DNA of 64,000 nt from Thermoplasmatales archaeon (GCA_020350825.1 CP070724.1:2213095-2277094); one strand, 5' to 3'. Positions 17,005-27,368 are shown, numbered from the stretch's first letter. Notes: a model not told the origin generated them from the sequence alone. A program made the numbers and translations.

Positions 17005-17925
17005 TTATTTTAAACTTAGTAAAAATTCATTTATCATATTATCGATATTTTGTTTAACAAGTAAATCCTCTAAAGATTTACTTAATATCTTTTCCAAGTC
17101 ATCATCGGATAAATCCCCTGCAGCAAATTGTATAGTATCCAGTGGCGATGATGTACTAATCACCTCTTCAGTTGGAACCGCTGGTTTTTCTAATTCCGAT
17201 TCTGGTTTGTTATCTACGTTATTAGGTTCAGGATCAGTATCTTTTTTTTCTAATTTTTTCTTTATTACCCTTATACCCCCTATACCTTTTTCTAATTCCG
17301 ATTCTACATCGCCCATTCTAGTTTTGATTTCTTCTATCTCTTGTGTAAAATTTTCCAAAGCGTCAATTCTTTTTTTGGTTACCTTTGAAAGCCCAACAAA
17401 TGGATTCATTTGCTCTGAGACAATTTCATATAAACTAACAAGATCATCAATATCTTTTGTTAAACCACCAATTTTTTCGCCTATTTTACCAATATCCTCT
17501 TGGTTTTTCTTAATTTGAAAATCAAAATCTTTTATGCTTTGAAGAATATCTCGTCTTTGTTCCAACTCCGCTTTAGAGTCACTAGATGGTGCTGGAGCGG
17601 GATCTGAGATTTTAGGAGTAATAATTTTATCTGTTTTTTCCTCTTCAGTGGGAGCTTCTTTTATATTCTCCTCAGTCTGATCTTCTTTTTCGTTGACTTT
17701 GATAACTGTTCTTAAATTTTCTACGTCTTCCTTCTTATCTCCAGTTGCTTGGGCTGTTGCAGTTTCGGTATCGCTGGCTTTTTCAGGGCCATGCTGTTCT
17801 GCAGTTTCAGCAGTAGGTTCTGTGACAGATTGTTTTTTATCTTCAACAGTAGTTTCAGTAGTAGAAATATCAGAACCAGCTTCAGCTCCTTCAGCAGATT
17901 CTCCTTTTCCCAACTTTAGCTTTAT
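17005..17925 (-). CDS. ArlC-type motor protein with long acidic N-terminus, apparent ATA start
   Basis: The C-terminal half carries the FlaC signature (DDLVSLYEIVSEQMNPFVGLS) inside a predicted coiled coil (residues about 115-225), so this is an ArlC/ArlD-type motor ring protein. It is preceded by about 110 low-complexity residues rich in Glu, Thr, Ala and Lys, longer than usual. The nearest conventional start, TTG at 17913, lies 17 bases from the strong GGAGGGG site at 17931-17937. ATA at 17925 is five bases from it and adds MKLK-type residues, giving 306 residues. It is the first gene of the archaellum motor operon, with a TATA box about 60 bases upstream. Confidence 0.85.
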   Translation of the reverse strand: MKLKLGKGESAEGAEAGSDISTTETTVEDKKQSVTEPTAETAEQHGPEKASDTETATAQATGDKKEDVENLRTVIKVNEKEDQTEENIKEAPTEEEKTDKIITPKISDPAPAPSSDSKAELEQRRDILQSIKDFDFQIKKNQEDIGKIGEKIGGLTKDIDDLVSLYEIVSEQMNPFVGLSKVTKKRIDALENFTQEIEEIKTRMGDVESELEKGIGGIRVIKKKLEKKDTDPEPNNVDNKPESELEKPAVPTEEVISTSSPLDTIQFAAGDLSDDDLEKILSKSLEDLLVKQNIDNMINEFLLSLK

Positions 17926-17984
17926 TTATACCCCTCCTGCATCACCAAGTTTATTGTTAGATTCAATGGATAATAACTATAACA

Positions 17985-17994
17985 TTATAAATAC
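17985..17994 (-). promoter_or_regulatory. Promoter of the archaellum motor operon
   Basis: On the minus strand the sequence GTATTTATAA lies about 60 bases before the arlC start, preceded by ACGTAAAA, a plausible TFB element. Transcription about 25 bases further on leaves a short leader carrying the GGAGGGG ribosome site. Confidence 0.55.
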
Positions 17995-18194
17995 TTTTAC
18001 GTGATTTCTCTATATTGGACTATTTACCTAAATTATTAAGAATGAACTAATATTACTAATGCTGCATTGTATTATTGCTATTTCCTAGTCATCAACTCAA
18101 TTATTGACATCAATGAGTTAAAAGAAAAATTAACCATGACATATCAAGTTAAATATCGGTACTTTAATTTGAATTAAATTAGGTTGATAAGAGA

Positions 18195-18611
18195 ATGCTT
18201 GTTAAAGAGATTATGACCAAAGAAGTAGTTACAATAGAGCCCAATGACACAGTTTTTGATGCTAGTATAAAATATCGGGATAAGAAGGTTGGTTGTTTGG
18301 TTGTAGTAGATAAAGAGATTTGTGTTGGAATTGTAACGGAACGTGACCTTATTGAAAGAACAATATGCATGAGCAAAGATCCTGAAAAAACGAGGATAGC
18401 CGAGATTATGTCTTCCAATATTAAAACAATTTATGCTCTGGAGAAATTAGAAACGGCAATAGAGATTATGAAAAAATATAAAATTAAAAAACTTCCAGTG
18501 ATTTTAGGTGAAAATATAGTAGGAATTATTACAATTACAGATATATCTATGGCAAGATCAGATATCTCAAAAAGGTTTATTGAATCCTGGATAAAACCTC
18601 GATGGAGATAG
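18195..18611 (+). CDS. Stand-alone CBS-pair protein
   Basis: The 138-residue product is two CBS domains and nothing else: first VKEIMTKEVVTIEPNDTVFDAS ending GIVTERDLI, second IAEIMSSNIKTIYALEKLETA ending VGIITITDIS. Such pairs bind adenine nucleotides or S-adenosyl-methionine and usually regulate a partner enzyme or channel. The short basic C-terminus (ESWIKPRWR) is typical of archaeal stand-alone members. A GGTTGAT site precedes the ATG. It is divergent from the archaellum operon, so it might report energy status in that context, but its partner is unknown. Confidence 0.9.
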   Translation: MLVKEIMTKEVVTIEPNDTVFDASIKYRDKKVGCLVVVDKEICVGIVTERDLIERTICMSKDPEKTRIAEIMSSNIKTIYALEKLETAIEIMKKYKIKKLPVILGENIVGIITITDISMARSDISKRFIESWIKPRWR

Positions 18612-18718
18612 TAAAAAAATATAACTTAGCATATAAATATTTATTTACTCCTGTTAACCAGTCTATAAGAATAGGTCTAGGTTTGTATCCTCGACAAATA
18701 AAATATTCGCTAATCATA

Positions 18719-18747
18719 GGAGAAGAGTTACCTCCTTACTCTTCTTC
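18719..18747 (+). terminator. Candidate terminator after the CBS gene
   Basis: AGAAGAGT (18721-18728) pairs with ACTCTTCT (18738-18745) across a nine-base loop, and the stem can extend two more pairs. A T-rich tract (ACTTATTTAATTTTT) follows. It lies about 110 bases after the CBS stop codon. Confidence 0.5.
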
Positions 18748-18869
18748 ACTTATTTAATTTTTAGGATTTTACTATCAGTGTCTATTTTCAAGCGTTGTTA
18801 ATAGCAAGTTCTTATATTAAAGCAAACGCTTTTTATGAGCTATCAACTCATTAATATAGCAGGTAAAAA

Positions 18870-18959
18870 ATGAATCAATCTGAAATATCGTTTAGCAAAA
18901 TATCAAAAGATTTTAAAATAGTTAACGAATTGAGTAGAGCAATAGCTAAAGCATATTGA
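18870..18959 (+). CDS. Possible 29-residue leader or truncated peptide
   Basis: ATG at 18870 follows AGGTAAAA and opens a 29-codon frame of balanced composition (SKISKDFKIVNELSRAIAKAY) ending in TGA, 27 bases before the PAS protein start on the same strand. It might be a small cotranscribed protein, a leader peptide or the stump of a lost gene. No family is recognised. Confidence 0.3.
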   Translation: MNQSEISFSKISKDFKIVNELSRAIAKAY

Positions 18960-18986
18960 CGTAATGTTTTGCATAAGGTATAGGAG

Positions 18987-20564
18987 ATGGAGAAAGAAAA
19001 TCGTTCAATTTCCAGCAATCGTAAAGATACTCTGGTATTAGGGTTAAACAAAGTTGGAGAAATTATCCAATTTGATAAAGAATGTCAAAAAATAACAGGT
19101 TATACTAGAGATAAGGTATTAAACAGGAAAATATGGGATTTTTTAATACCTGAGTTTTATATCAAACAATGGAGGGAATTGTTTGATGCAGCTATAAAGA
19201 ATGAAGGTATTGATGGTTTCAAAATTCCATTGAAAACATGTGATGGAAAAGAAGTTTTGATATCATGGAGTACCATTCCCCTCGAGAACGAGAAGGGTTT
19301 GAAAAAAAATATTTGTTTTATAGGAAAAAATCTTGAAATACATAATCTTAAAAAGATTGAACCCAAAAAAAATGGAGAGAGCGCGAAAAGAATCAACAAT
19401 AAAAATAAATATAAGATGACATTTAAAACGGGTGATGAACGGACAATATTTGAAAAAAAGACTTCTACAGAATCCGATAAAATCTTTAACACTAAAAAAA
19501 ATATTGATATTTCAAAAGTTAAAAAATCAACTGAAAAAATGAAAGAAATAATTATAGATTTATCAAAGAAGTATGAAAAGCTCAATAAGAAACTTATTGA
19601 CTTGGAAAATCCAGATAGAAAATTAGATAGAAAAAATGAAGTTTTAGATGAAAATTTGGAAGATCTAAATTTATATATAGAAAAAAGCAACGAGTTTAAT
19701 AAAGAATCGGAATATGAAAAAACACCATTTCAGAAAATTAAGGATAACGATTCATCCAAAAAAGGGTTAGACTTTCTAGTTAACCCTTTTGGAATAAAAA
19801 AGAAACGAGATAAATCTTATTTTAGAAGGTATGCTTTAGTAGAACACCAAAAAGAACTTGATTTACTTGAAGCACAATTATTAAAAGATAAAAAAAATCT
19901 TGATAAAAGACTAGCTGAACTTAGTAATTGGAAGGAAAAATTACTAAATTTAGAATCAGAAATTGAAAAGAGAAGGACAGATCTAATTGAACAAGAAGCA
20001 GCTTTTAGAGAAAATTTGATTTCATTTACAGATAATAAATTGAACTCAGATTTTAATCCTCTTTCAACAAAAGATAGCCCAACAACTGAAGAAAATATTG
20101 TTAAGGATGATCATCATGATATTTTTGATAAAATACCAGAGTGTGCTGTTATTGTTCAGCGTGGTATTTTAAAACAGGTAAATCACCCCTTTGTTGAGTT
20201 GCTAGGTTATGATATAAATGAAGTTATTGGTAAAAGCTTGTTTGATTTTTTTACTCCTGATAGTTGTCTTGAGATTGAGAAGTATTATCTGGATAGATTA
20301 AAAGGCGTCAGCTCTTCTGGTTATAAGGCTGTGTTTTTGACTAAAGATAACAATAAATTGGCTGTAGAGGTTAGTACTAGGCCAACTATTTTTAATGGTG
20401 AGAAGGCTGAGATTGCTGTGTTTAACAAGGGTGCAAGTACGAAAAAAGGTTCAGCTGCTGCTGAGATAGAGGATTGGGTAGAAGATAAAGCAGTTGATAA
20501 TAAAATGGAAGATACAAAAGAGGATGTTGTAACTACCAATGACGTGGAAGATAAACCAGAATAA
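18987..20564 (+). CDS. PAS-coiled coil-PAS protein without output domain
   Basis: The 525-residue soluble product has an N-terminal PAS domain (about 15-115: GLNKVGEIIQFDKECQKITGY), a long charged coiled coil (about 165-345), a second PAS domain (about 380-478: CAVIVQRGILKQVNHPFVEL) and an acidic tail rich in Glu, Asp and Val. No kinase, cyclase, phosphatase or DNA-binding output is visible, so it may work as a scaffold or by protein contact. The second PAS is nearly identical, at DNA level, to that of the membrane protein at 32388-33530, and the coil before it is related too. It directly precedes the first giant surface protein gene. A TAGGAG site precedes the ATG closely. Confidence 0.85.
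   Translation: MEKENRSISSNRKDTLVLGLNKVGEIIQFDKECQKITGYTRDKVLNRKIWDFLIPEFYIKQWRELFDAAIKNEGIDGFKIPLKTCDGKEVLISWSTIPLENEKGLKKNICFIGKNLEIHNLKKIEPKKNGESAKRINNKNKYKMTFKTGDERTIFEKKTSTESDKIFNTKKNIDISKVKKSTEKMKEIIIDLSKKYEKLNKKLIDLENPDRKLDRKNEVLDENLEDLNLYIEKSNEFNKESEYEKTPFQKIKDNDSSKKGLDFLVNPFGIKKKRDKSYFRRYALVEHQKELDLLEAQLLKDKKNLDKRLAELSNWKEKLLNLESEIEKRRTDLIEQEAAFRENLISFTDNKLNSDFNPLSTKDSPTTEENIVKDDHHDIFDKIPECAVIVQRGILKQVNHPFVELLGYDINEVIGKSLFDFFTPDSCLEIEKYYLDRLKGVSSSGYKAVFLTKDNNKLAVEVSTRPTIFNGEKAEIAVFNKGASTKKGSAAAEIEDWVEDKAVDNKMEDTKEDVVTTNDVEDKPE
20143..20413 (+). repeat. PAS-encoding DNA block, copy 1
   Basis: This stretch of roughly 270 bp matches 33228-33498 with only about 15-20 differences by hand count, including a perfectly shared run of more than 50 bases around 20265-20320. 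The similarity includes silent third positions, so it reflects recent duplication or gene conversion rather than protein-level constraint. Confidence 0.85.
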
Positions 20565-20784
20565 ACTGCATCCTCCAATGAATAAAAAAAGTCAGAAAGA
20601 TATGGAAAAAATTTTTAAAAATAAAAGATAAACAATAATTATTAATAAAAAAGTGAATAATTTTTTCCTATATTCTTGTCAAAATGAATAGCTAATATAG
20701 AGGATTACCTTAATTTTAAAGATATATTGAAGAGCAAATGAATTAGACAAGATATATATACAAATAGTATATATCTACTTTAAA

Positions 20785-23700
20785 ATGCACATAAGGGATG
20801 GGATGCTAGCTAGGGCTATTTTGCTAAAAACAGTGTTATTAATAATTATAGTGCTGATGCCCTTAGCATTTTCTGGTCTTTCGTTTTCCAAATCTATTAC
20901 TACTAAAAATGCTAATTGTAATGAACTTACAGCATCTTCTGTTAACTCTGTTCTTGTTGCTGGAGACTTTCAATATTTTAATGTCACGCTGACTTTTAAA
21001 GCTAAAAAAATCTGTATTATTGCTTATCATAGTGATGAAATACCTAAATTGAAAGATCAATCTGTCAGCAACTACTACAAATGGGAATATAATAATGGTG
21101 TCTGGAGAGATATAAGTGGCCATGATTCAGTATATATAAAAAACTCTCTGTGTGTAAAAGATAATTATACTTATTCTTTTTACCTAGGTATTGATCGTAA
21201 GGCAAACCCTGGTCATTGGTCCGTTAAGGTTCTTGTCGATGATAAAGAAGCAGCATCTTTCAATCCCTCATTTATGGTAGTAGTTGGCTTCAACTTCTTT
21301 TTGTCAGCAATAATTGGGATCTTTGAACCGGATCTCAGAGATAAAAAGTTCCTAGTTAACATAGATTTTATCTATTCTAAACGGAAGAGAATAATAGTAG
21401 AATCAGAAAAGAACATTGATATACTTGTAGATAAGGCTTTAAGGAAGCATGCTGTTTCTGATGGACAAGAGGATCTTGAAGAAATTAATGAGTCGTGTTT
21501 TTTTGAGGATACACCACCATTTAAAAATGAATCTGTAAAATCAACTATTACCACTTACCCGCGGAGTAAGTTAAAAAACGAACAAACAAATGAAGCATTT
21601 ACTTTGATTTTTAATAAAAAATGGGGTGAAGGTAATAGTTTTTCAGTAACTAAAATCGGTAATCATAGGAGATTTCTAGCAATAATATTAATAATTATTT
21701 TGTTCTCCGCCATTTTTATTCCAATTATTAACCCTCAGGATACTAAATCATCCTCTTATCCAATTATTTCTTCATTTAATGTGCATCCTGATAAGTTAAA
21801 ATTAGGTGAATCACTTTTGTTAAACGTTTCTGTCTCAGATTCAGTAGGTATTGTTTCTGTTTTTGCAGATATTGGTGGTTTAGAAACTTTTAACATGTCA
21901 TTTGTTGAGGGAACTATTGTGAATGATACGATTTATTCTGGCTTTTGGCAAAGTGCATGGTTTGTGCAGAATGTTAATCCTGGGAGTTATTCAGTTGAAA
22001 TTACTGCATTTAACAAGGACAATAGAAGTGTTACTCAGCAACGTGTTTTCACAGTGTTGCCGATAGCTAATGATGTAAATGTTTCCATTAATGATACTTT
22101 AGAACCTGAATTTAATGAATCGAGTAATATTACTCAGAATGAGGAACAAAACAATATAGTTACTCAAAATACCACAAATGGGACTATTAATAATACGACT
22201 TTTCCTGAATCAAATGCTTCTAACTTAAACGAAAACTTTTCCACCGATATAACAACAGATGATATCACACGTGTGAATCAAACAAGTTCTCAAATGGAAG
22301 ATGAAAACACTGTTTTTATTGTAGATAAACGGCATGAGGAAGTGTCAGTGCTTCCCGGTACAAGGTTTTACGTGGAAAGAACAATTGATGGGCCTCAGGG
22401 GACAAATGTAATTTTTGTTCCAATGTTTTCTAATTCTTTGACTCTGGAGTCGATAGAGGTTGTTGATAACATAGTTGAAAATCTCGAATGGGATATGCCC
22501 TTTATCATCAGCGGCAGCCCTCATGTCTTCGATGTCGGTAAAGCAGATAGCTCAAAAGAAAAAAAGATAGAGCAGCTCAGAGAGAAATTACCACCTGAAA
22601 TTATAGCATTAAATAAGGTAGCGTATACTGATCATGTTGAATTACAAAGCCCTAGAACCATAAGACTGTGGTTTCGTGCACCATCCTGGGAGGAAATGCA
22701 AAAAGGAATGATCCCATCTTCTGGGGAGATAAGCTATCTTATTTTTTCTGATGATGAGAATGGCAGCTTTGATTTTGAAGGAAGTACTTGGTGGAGTTCA
22801 GATTGGAGTTATCGAAAGTTAATCACTATAAATTCTTCTCAGGTTGAAGCTGATCTTGTAAACTTCCCCATTTTGGTGAGTGTTATAGATAGCGATCTAG
22901 CCAGTAAAGCGCAGGACGATGGCGATGATATAGCATTTGTTCTCGATAGTGATAGTACCCAACTGAATCATGAAATTGAGAGTTTTAATGGTACAACTGG
23001 TGAACTTGTTGTTTGGGTTAATGTCACCAGTTTAAGTTCTTCTGTTGATACTTTGATTTGGATGTATTATAACAATAGTGTTTGTAGTAGTCAGGAGAAT
23101 GTGACTAATACGTGGGATTCAAATTATGTTGCTGTTTGGCATTTTCATAATAATTCTCTAAATGATTCGACATCTAGTGGATATAACGGAGTCAATTCTG
23201 GTACTTCATATAATTCCAGCTGTAAGATAGCAGGTGGGCGAGAGTACAACGGAGATGAATGGATAAACATTAACAATTTTGCTACTTTATCCACAAGTTT
23301 GACAGCAGAAACCTGGGTGTATAGAGATTCAAGTGATACCCAAAATTTTATTAGATTTTTCACTGAAGGACTTGATTGGAATGACAACGATTGGTGTTTA
23401 TATTGGAGAATTGGAGCCTCAAATTTAAGATTTGTTATCAATAATAATGATTATTCAACAGGTGGTTTATTTGCTTTTTCTGGTACATGGTTTCACACTG
23501 CCATCACATATGATTCTGGTGATGCTTATTTGTATAAAAATGGCGGTTTAGAAGCTGATTGGTCAGGCGACTACGGTGCTTCAATAAATAATGTCTATGA
23601 TACATTAACTATTGGAAATCAGAACAATGGTGGGAGGGACTGGATAGGAAGAATGGATGAAGTTCGAATTTCAAATATCAGACGGTCAACAGCCTGGTTA

Positions 23701-26700
23701 GGCACCACCTATAATACTACGAACTCACCAGATACATTTCTTAGTTTCGCTGGCGAAGAAAATGTTACTGATACATCAGTAGATCCAATTTCTCCTTATA
23801 ACATTACATATTCACCGCTTACTATTACCGCAACAGCAGTTACTGGTTTAGACAATGTTACACTATGGTACAGATTTTCAACGGATAATAGCAGTTGGGG
23901 CAGCTGGGTTGAAGACGTAATTGATATATATTCACCATGGGAATGGAGCTTCAGTTTCCCTAACAGTATCGGATATTATGAATTTTACAGCATAGGAAAA
24001 AAATCTGGTTTTTCCGATGAAATCGCTCCAAGTAACGCAGATGCAATTTGCTTTTTCAATTCCAGCCTTAATACTCCACCTACAATCTCTCTAATAAATC
24101 CGGCTCCAAATGGTACAACTGGTGTGAATCAGCAACCAATATGTCGGGTTTGGACAAATGATAGTGATGGCGACACGCTAACTGTTTACTGGTATGAAAA
24201 TACGACAGGCCTATGGGTTCTACAGCAAACTAATAATAATGTAACTGCAAACTCTATTATTAATTGGACGCTTATCCAAGCAAGCGAATATGAGACCACT
24301 TATTGGTGGAAGGTGGCGGTCAATGATAGCACTGACAATACCACCGTTATTTATTATTTCACAACCAAAACCATCGAAACATCAGTTGATACTATTTCTC
24401 CGTATATTATAACTTCTTCGCCACTCGTTATCACGACTACTGGTGCTTCTGATTTAGACAATGTTACGTTGTACTACCGCTGGAGTGACTATAATTTCAC
24501 CGAGTGGGATATCCTAACTTATGATGATTTTGAAGGAGCAACATTTAACTGGGGTAACTATACCGATGGAGGTGCTGATTGTTTAGAGTATACTGGTGGC
24601 ACCCACGCTCATCAAGGGAGCAATGCAGCTGATATTCAAGATAATAGTGGCGTTGCATCATCATTTTACCATACTAGTGGTATAGATGTTGACACACCTG
24701 AATACAAATACATTAAGGTTGATTTCTGGTTCAGAGGAGAGGAAATGGAAGATGGCGAGGATTTCTGGGTGGGATATTATAATGGTACTAGTTGGACAAC
24801 AGTAGCAACATATGTCTCTGGAACAGATTTTGTAAACGGTCAATTCTATCACGAGACGGTTTGGATCAACGAATCAATCTATAACTATCCATCTAATATG
24901 CAGATTAGATTTCAGTGTGATGCATCTACTGATGCCGATGATATCTACATAGATGAAATATATGTCAATGCTACAACAACCATAGGTGATAGTACAGAGT
25001 GGGCAATATGGTCTGACACTACCAATCCAGATGATACTTATCCATGGAATTGGAGTTTCGACTTTCCTGATGGAATTGGCTACTACGAATTTTATAGTAT
25101 AGGTAATAAGAGCGGATCCCCCAATGAAACTCATCCAGCTATAGCTGATACAAAATGCTATTACAATCCGAATCCAGCACCGACTATAGAGCTTATCTAC
25201 CCAGATAATGGCAGTACAAATATAAGCCTCCAACCAATCTGTCAAATAAAAGCAAATGACGGCAACGGAGATCCCCTAACTGTTTACTGGTATGAAAATA
25301 CGGGAGGACCCTGGTTACTTAGGCAGACTAATAGTAGTGTCCCTGCAAACTCTACAGTTAACTGGCCATATATTCAAGCAGATGGAAACGGTATTACTTA
25401 TTGGTGGAAAGTTGCGGTCAATGATAGCGTAAGCAATACTACTGCCATATTTTATTTTACAACTAAGCCAATGAATACTTCAGTTAATCCGATTTCTCCA
25501 TATATAGTAACATATTCACCGTATAACATTTCAGCAACGGGCAGTTCTGATTTAGACAACGTTACGTTGTACTATCGCTGGAGTGATAATAATTTTACTT
25601 GGACCACGTTAACTTATGACGATTTTGAAGGAGCAGCATTCGAATGGGGCAACTATACCGATGGAGGCGCTGACTGTCTCGAATATACTGGAGGTACATA
25701 TGCCCACCAAGGAAACAATGCTGCGGATATTCAGGATGATAATAGTGTTGCGTCATCGTTTTATTATTCATTTGGGAGTGATGTCGATTCACCGGGATAT
25801 AAATATATCAGGGTTGATTTCTGGTTTAGAGGAGAGGAAATGGAGGGCGGGGAGGATTTCTGGGTGCGGTATTTTGATGGCTCTGATTGGAATGATGTTA
25901 CAACATATGTCGCAGGAGTAGATTTCATAAATGGGCAATTTTATCATGAAATAGTTTGGATTAATGAAACAGATTTAAATTTCCCAAATAACATGAATAT
26001 TCGATTTCAGTGCGATGCATCTACTGATGCCGATGATATTTACATTGACGAAATTTATGTCAATGCTACAACCACATTAGGAAATTACACAGGATGGAAA
26101 GCTTGGAATGATAACAGTAATCCAGATGATACTTATCCATGGAATTGGAGCTTCAACTTTCCTGATGGAACAGGATACTATGAATTCTATAGCATTGGAA
26201 AAAAATCTGGTTCCACAGACGAATCCGCCCCAACTACTGCTGATGCAAAATGCTACTACTATCTGGGTCTCAATCCTATCATCAATAGTTATGATCTATT
26301 GAACAATACAGGTTCAAAGCTCAATAATGCAACAGGTTTACTTGATGTTAATAGTGAATATTATATCTCCATAAATGTTACAGAGCCTAACGGATGGGAT
26401 GAAATTTATTATATTAACATAACTGCATGGTACGATAACGGAAGTGATGCCGCCATTTATAATCAGACACAAGGGGGAAACCTCAACATGTTACTGCAAT
26501 ATGAAAACACTACAGGAACTGCCAACTTTAGAATGTTATGGCCGGATGAAGAAGCACAGCTTATTCCCGCCAACTGTACTGAGACCATTATAGATAGCAC
26601 CACCCGACTTATCAATTTCAGTTTCAAATCTTTAAGTCAAGTGCGCTGGGCAAGCAGTAATAACACCTGGAATTCTACTGAAGATGTTTACAATGATAAA

Positions 26701-27186
26701 TATTCATGGAACTTCAATATAACAGTTGTTGATGCAACAAATAGAAAAGACTGGAAAATCAACGAATATGGTGTATACAAGTTTACTTCTATTTCATCTT
26801 CTCAGGATTGGGTAGATATAATTGCTGCACCTGGGTTCAATGACACTTCTAGTGTTGTCACTATAATGTATTCATCAAACTACAACTTTAACATGACCTT
26901 ATATTTCGAAGAAAATCTTACTAACATAACATGGAATGATTTCATTCCTATTACCAATAACGTCTACATACTAGAAGGAGCTGATCCAAACGATGATATT
27001 ATTCAAAACATGATATTCAAAGGAATCAATGAAGAAAATTCAGTGGATATATTTAACATCTCAGGAATATTCCATAATAATAATATTACCCAAATTGTTA
27101 ACGTACAATTCGAAGTTTACATACCTTTTGGTACAAAGGGAGGAAGATATACTGCACGAGTAGCAACTAAAATTATACAAAAATAA
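20785..27186 (+). CDS. Giant modular surface protein (DUF2341/LamG-like, 2133 aa)
   Basis: An adhesin-like protein. The N-terminus has a membrane helix or signal (8-30), an external domain like that of the 30362 protein (31-160), a hydrophobic segment (163-180), a cytoplasmic stretch with KNIDILVDKALRKHAVS, and a strong membrane helix (297-315). The outside part holds an Ig-like domain, a conserved PGTRFYVERTIDGP domain, DUF2341 (from about 669, TWWSSDWSYRKLITIN), a LamG-like lectin fold (about 770-990), three copies of a module containing GYYEFYSIG, Fn3-like domains, and two near-identical inserts of about 150 residues (DDFEGA...CDASTDADDIYIDEIYVNAT). The C-terminal domain is shared with the next two genes. 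N-x-S/T sites are very frequent. A TATA-like ATATATATA at about 20751-20759 just upstream suggests a leaderless transcript. Confidence 0.88.
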   Translation: MHIRDGMLARAILLKTVLLIIIVLMPLAFSGLSFSKSITTKNANCNELTASSVNSVLVAGDFQYFNVTLTFKAKKICIIAYHSDEIPKLKDQSVSNYYKWEYNNGVWRDISGHDSVYIKNSLCVKDNYTYSFYLGIDRKANPGHWSVKVLVDDKEAASFNPSFMVVVGFNFFLSAIIGIFEPDLRDKKFLVNIDFIYSKRKRIIVESEKNIDILVDKALRKHAVSDGQEDLEEINESCFFEDTPPFKNESVKSTITTYPRSKLKNEQTNEAFTLIFNKKWGEGNSFSVTKIGNHRRFLAIILIIILFSAIFIPIINPQDTKSSSYPIISSFNVHPDKLKLGESLLLNVSVSDSVGIVSVFADIGGLETFNMSFVEGTIVNDTIYSGFWQSAWFVQNVNPGSYSVEITAFNKDNRSVTQQRVFTVLPIANDVNVSINDTLEPEFNESSNITQNEEQNNIVTQNTTNGTINNTTFPESNASNLNENFSTDITTDDITRVNQTSSQMEDENTVFIVDKRHEEVSVLPGTRFYVERTIDGPQGTNVIFVPMFSNSLTLESIEVVDNIVENLEWDMPFIISGSPHVFDVGKADSSKEKKIEQLREKLPPEIIALNKVAYTDHVELQSPRTIRLWFRAPSWEEMQKGMIPSSGEISYLIFSDDENGSFDFEGSTWWSSDWSYRKLITINSSQVEADLVNFPILVSVIDSDLASKAQDDGDDIAFVLDSDSTQLNHEIESFNGTTGELVVWVNVTSLSSSVDTLIWMYYNNSVCSSQENVTNTWDSNYVAVWHFHNNSLNDSTSSGYNGVNSGTSYNSSCKIAGGREYNGDEWININNFATLSTSLTAETWVYRDSSDTQNFIRFFTEGLDWNDNDWCLYWRIGASNLRFVINNNDYSTGGLFAFSGTWFHTAITYDSGDAYLYKNGGLEADWSGDYGASINNVYDTLTIGNQNNGGRDWIGRMDEVRISNIRRSTAWLGTTYNTTNSPDTFLSFAGEENVTDTSVDPISPYNITYSPLTITATAVTGLDNVTLWYRFSTDNSSWGSWVEDVIDIYSPWEWSFSFPNSIGYYEFYSIGKKSGFSDEIAPSNADAICFFNSSLNTPPTISLINPAPNGTTGVNQQPICRVWTNDSDGDTLTVYWYENTTGLWVLQQTNNNVTANSIINWTLIQASEYETTYWWKVAVNDSTDNTTVIYYFTTKTIETSVDTISPYIITSSPLVITTTGASDLDNVTLYYRWSDYNFTEWDILTYDDFEGATFNWGNYTDGGADCLEYTGGTHAHQGSNAADIQDNSGVASSFYHTSGIDVDTPEYKYIKVDFWFRGEEMEDGEDFWVGYYNGTSWTTVATYVSGTDFVNGQFYHETVWINESIYNYPSNMQIRFQCDASTDADDIYIDEIYVNATTTIGDSTEWAIWSDTTNPDDTYPWNWSFDFPDGIGYYEFYSIGNKSGSPNETHPAIADTKCYYNPNPAPTIELIYPDNGSTNISLQPICQIKANDGNGDPLTVYWYENTGGPWLLRQTNSSVPANSTVNWPYIQADGNGITYWWKVAVNDSVSNTTAIFYFTTKPMNTSVNPISPYIVTYSPYNISATGSSDLDNVTLYYRWSDNNFTWTTLTYDDFEGAAFEWGNYTDGGADCLEYTGGTYAHQGNNAADIQDDNSVASSFYYSFGSDVDSPGYKYIRVDFWFRGEEMEGGEDFWVRYFDGSDWNDVTTYVAGVDFINGQFYHEIVWINETDLNFPNNMNIRFQCDASTDADDIYIDEIYVNATTTLGNYTGWKAWNDNSNPDDTYPWNWSFNFPDGTGYYEFYSIGKKSGSTDESAPTTADAKCYYYLGLNPIINSYDLLNNTGSKLNNATGLLDVNSEYYISINVTEPNGWDEIYYINITAWYDNGSDAAIYNQTQGGNLNMLLQYENTTGTANFRMLWPDEEAQLIPANCTETIIDSTTRLINFSFKSLSQVRWASSNNTWNSTEDVYNDKYSWNFNITVVDATNRKDWKINEYGVYKFTSISSSQDWVDIIAAPGFNDTSSVVTIMYSSNYNFNMTLYFEENLTNITWNDFIPITNNVYILEGADPNDDIIQNMIFKGINEENSVDIFNISGIFHNNNITQIVNVQFEVYIPFGTKGGRYTARVATKIIQK
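24519..26070 (+). repeat. Duplicated insert module inside the 2133-aa gene
   Basis: The block at about 24519-24975 is repeated at about 25612-26068, with long stretches of matching bases (for example GATGCATCTACTGATGCCGA near 24918 and 26018). It encodes the jelly-roll-like insert beginning LTYDDFEGA. Between the two copies lies one Fn3-like module, so the duplicated unit is about 1.1 kb. Confidence 0.8.
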
Positions 27187-27368
27187 AAAACCAAAAAATT
27201 GAAAATAAATTTCAGAGGAAAATATATCCAAATGTTTTACCTAATGTAAATAAACGAAAATGTAATAAGTTAGAAATTGTATTCTTCCTTAATAAAATTT
27301 GGATGCGCTCTTTAGGATTTGCACTATAAAGATTAAAAATAATATATACTAGGAGTGGGCTGATAAAG

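Noticed and set aside
24661-25245. Minus-strand frames within the 2133-aa gene, rich in Ile and Cys
   Set aside because: They arise from the repetitive, AT-rich coding strand opposite, with no ribosome site or promoter.
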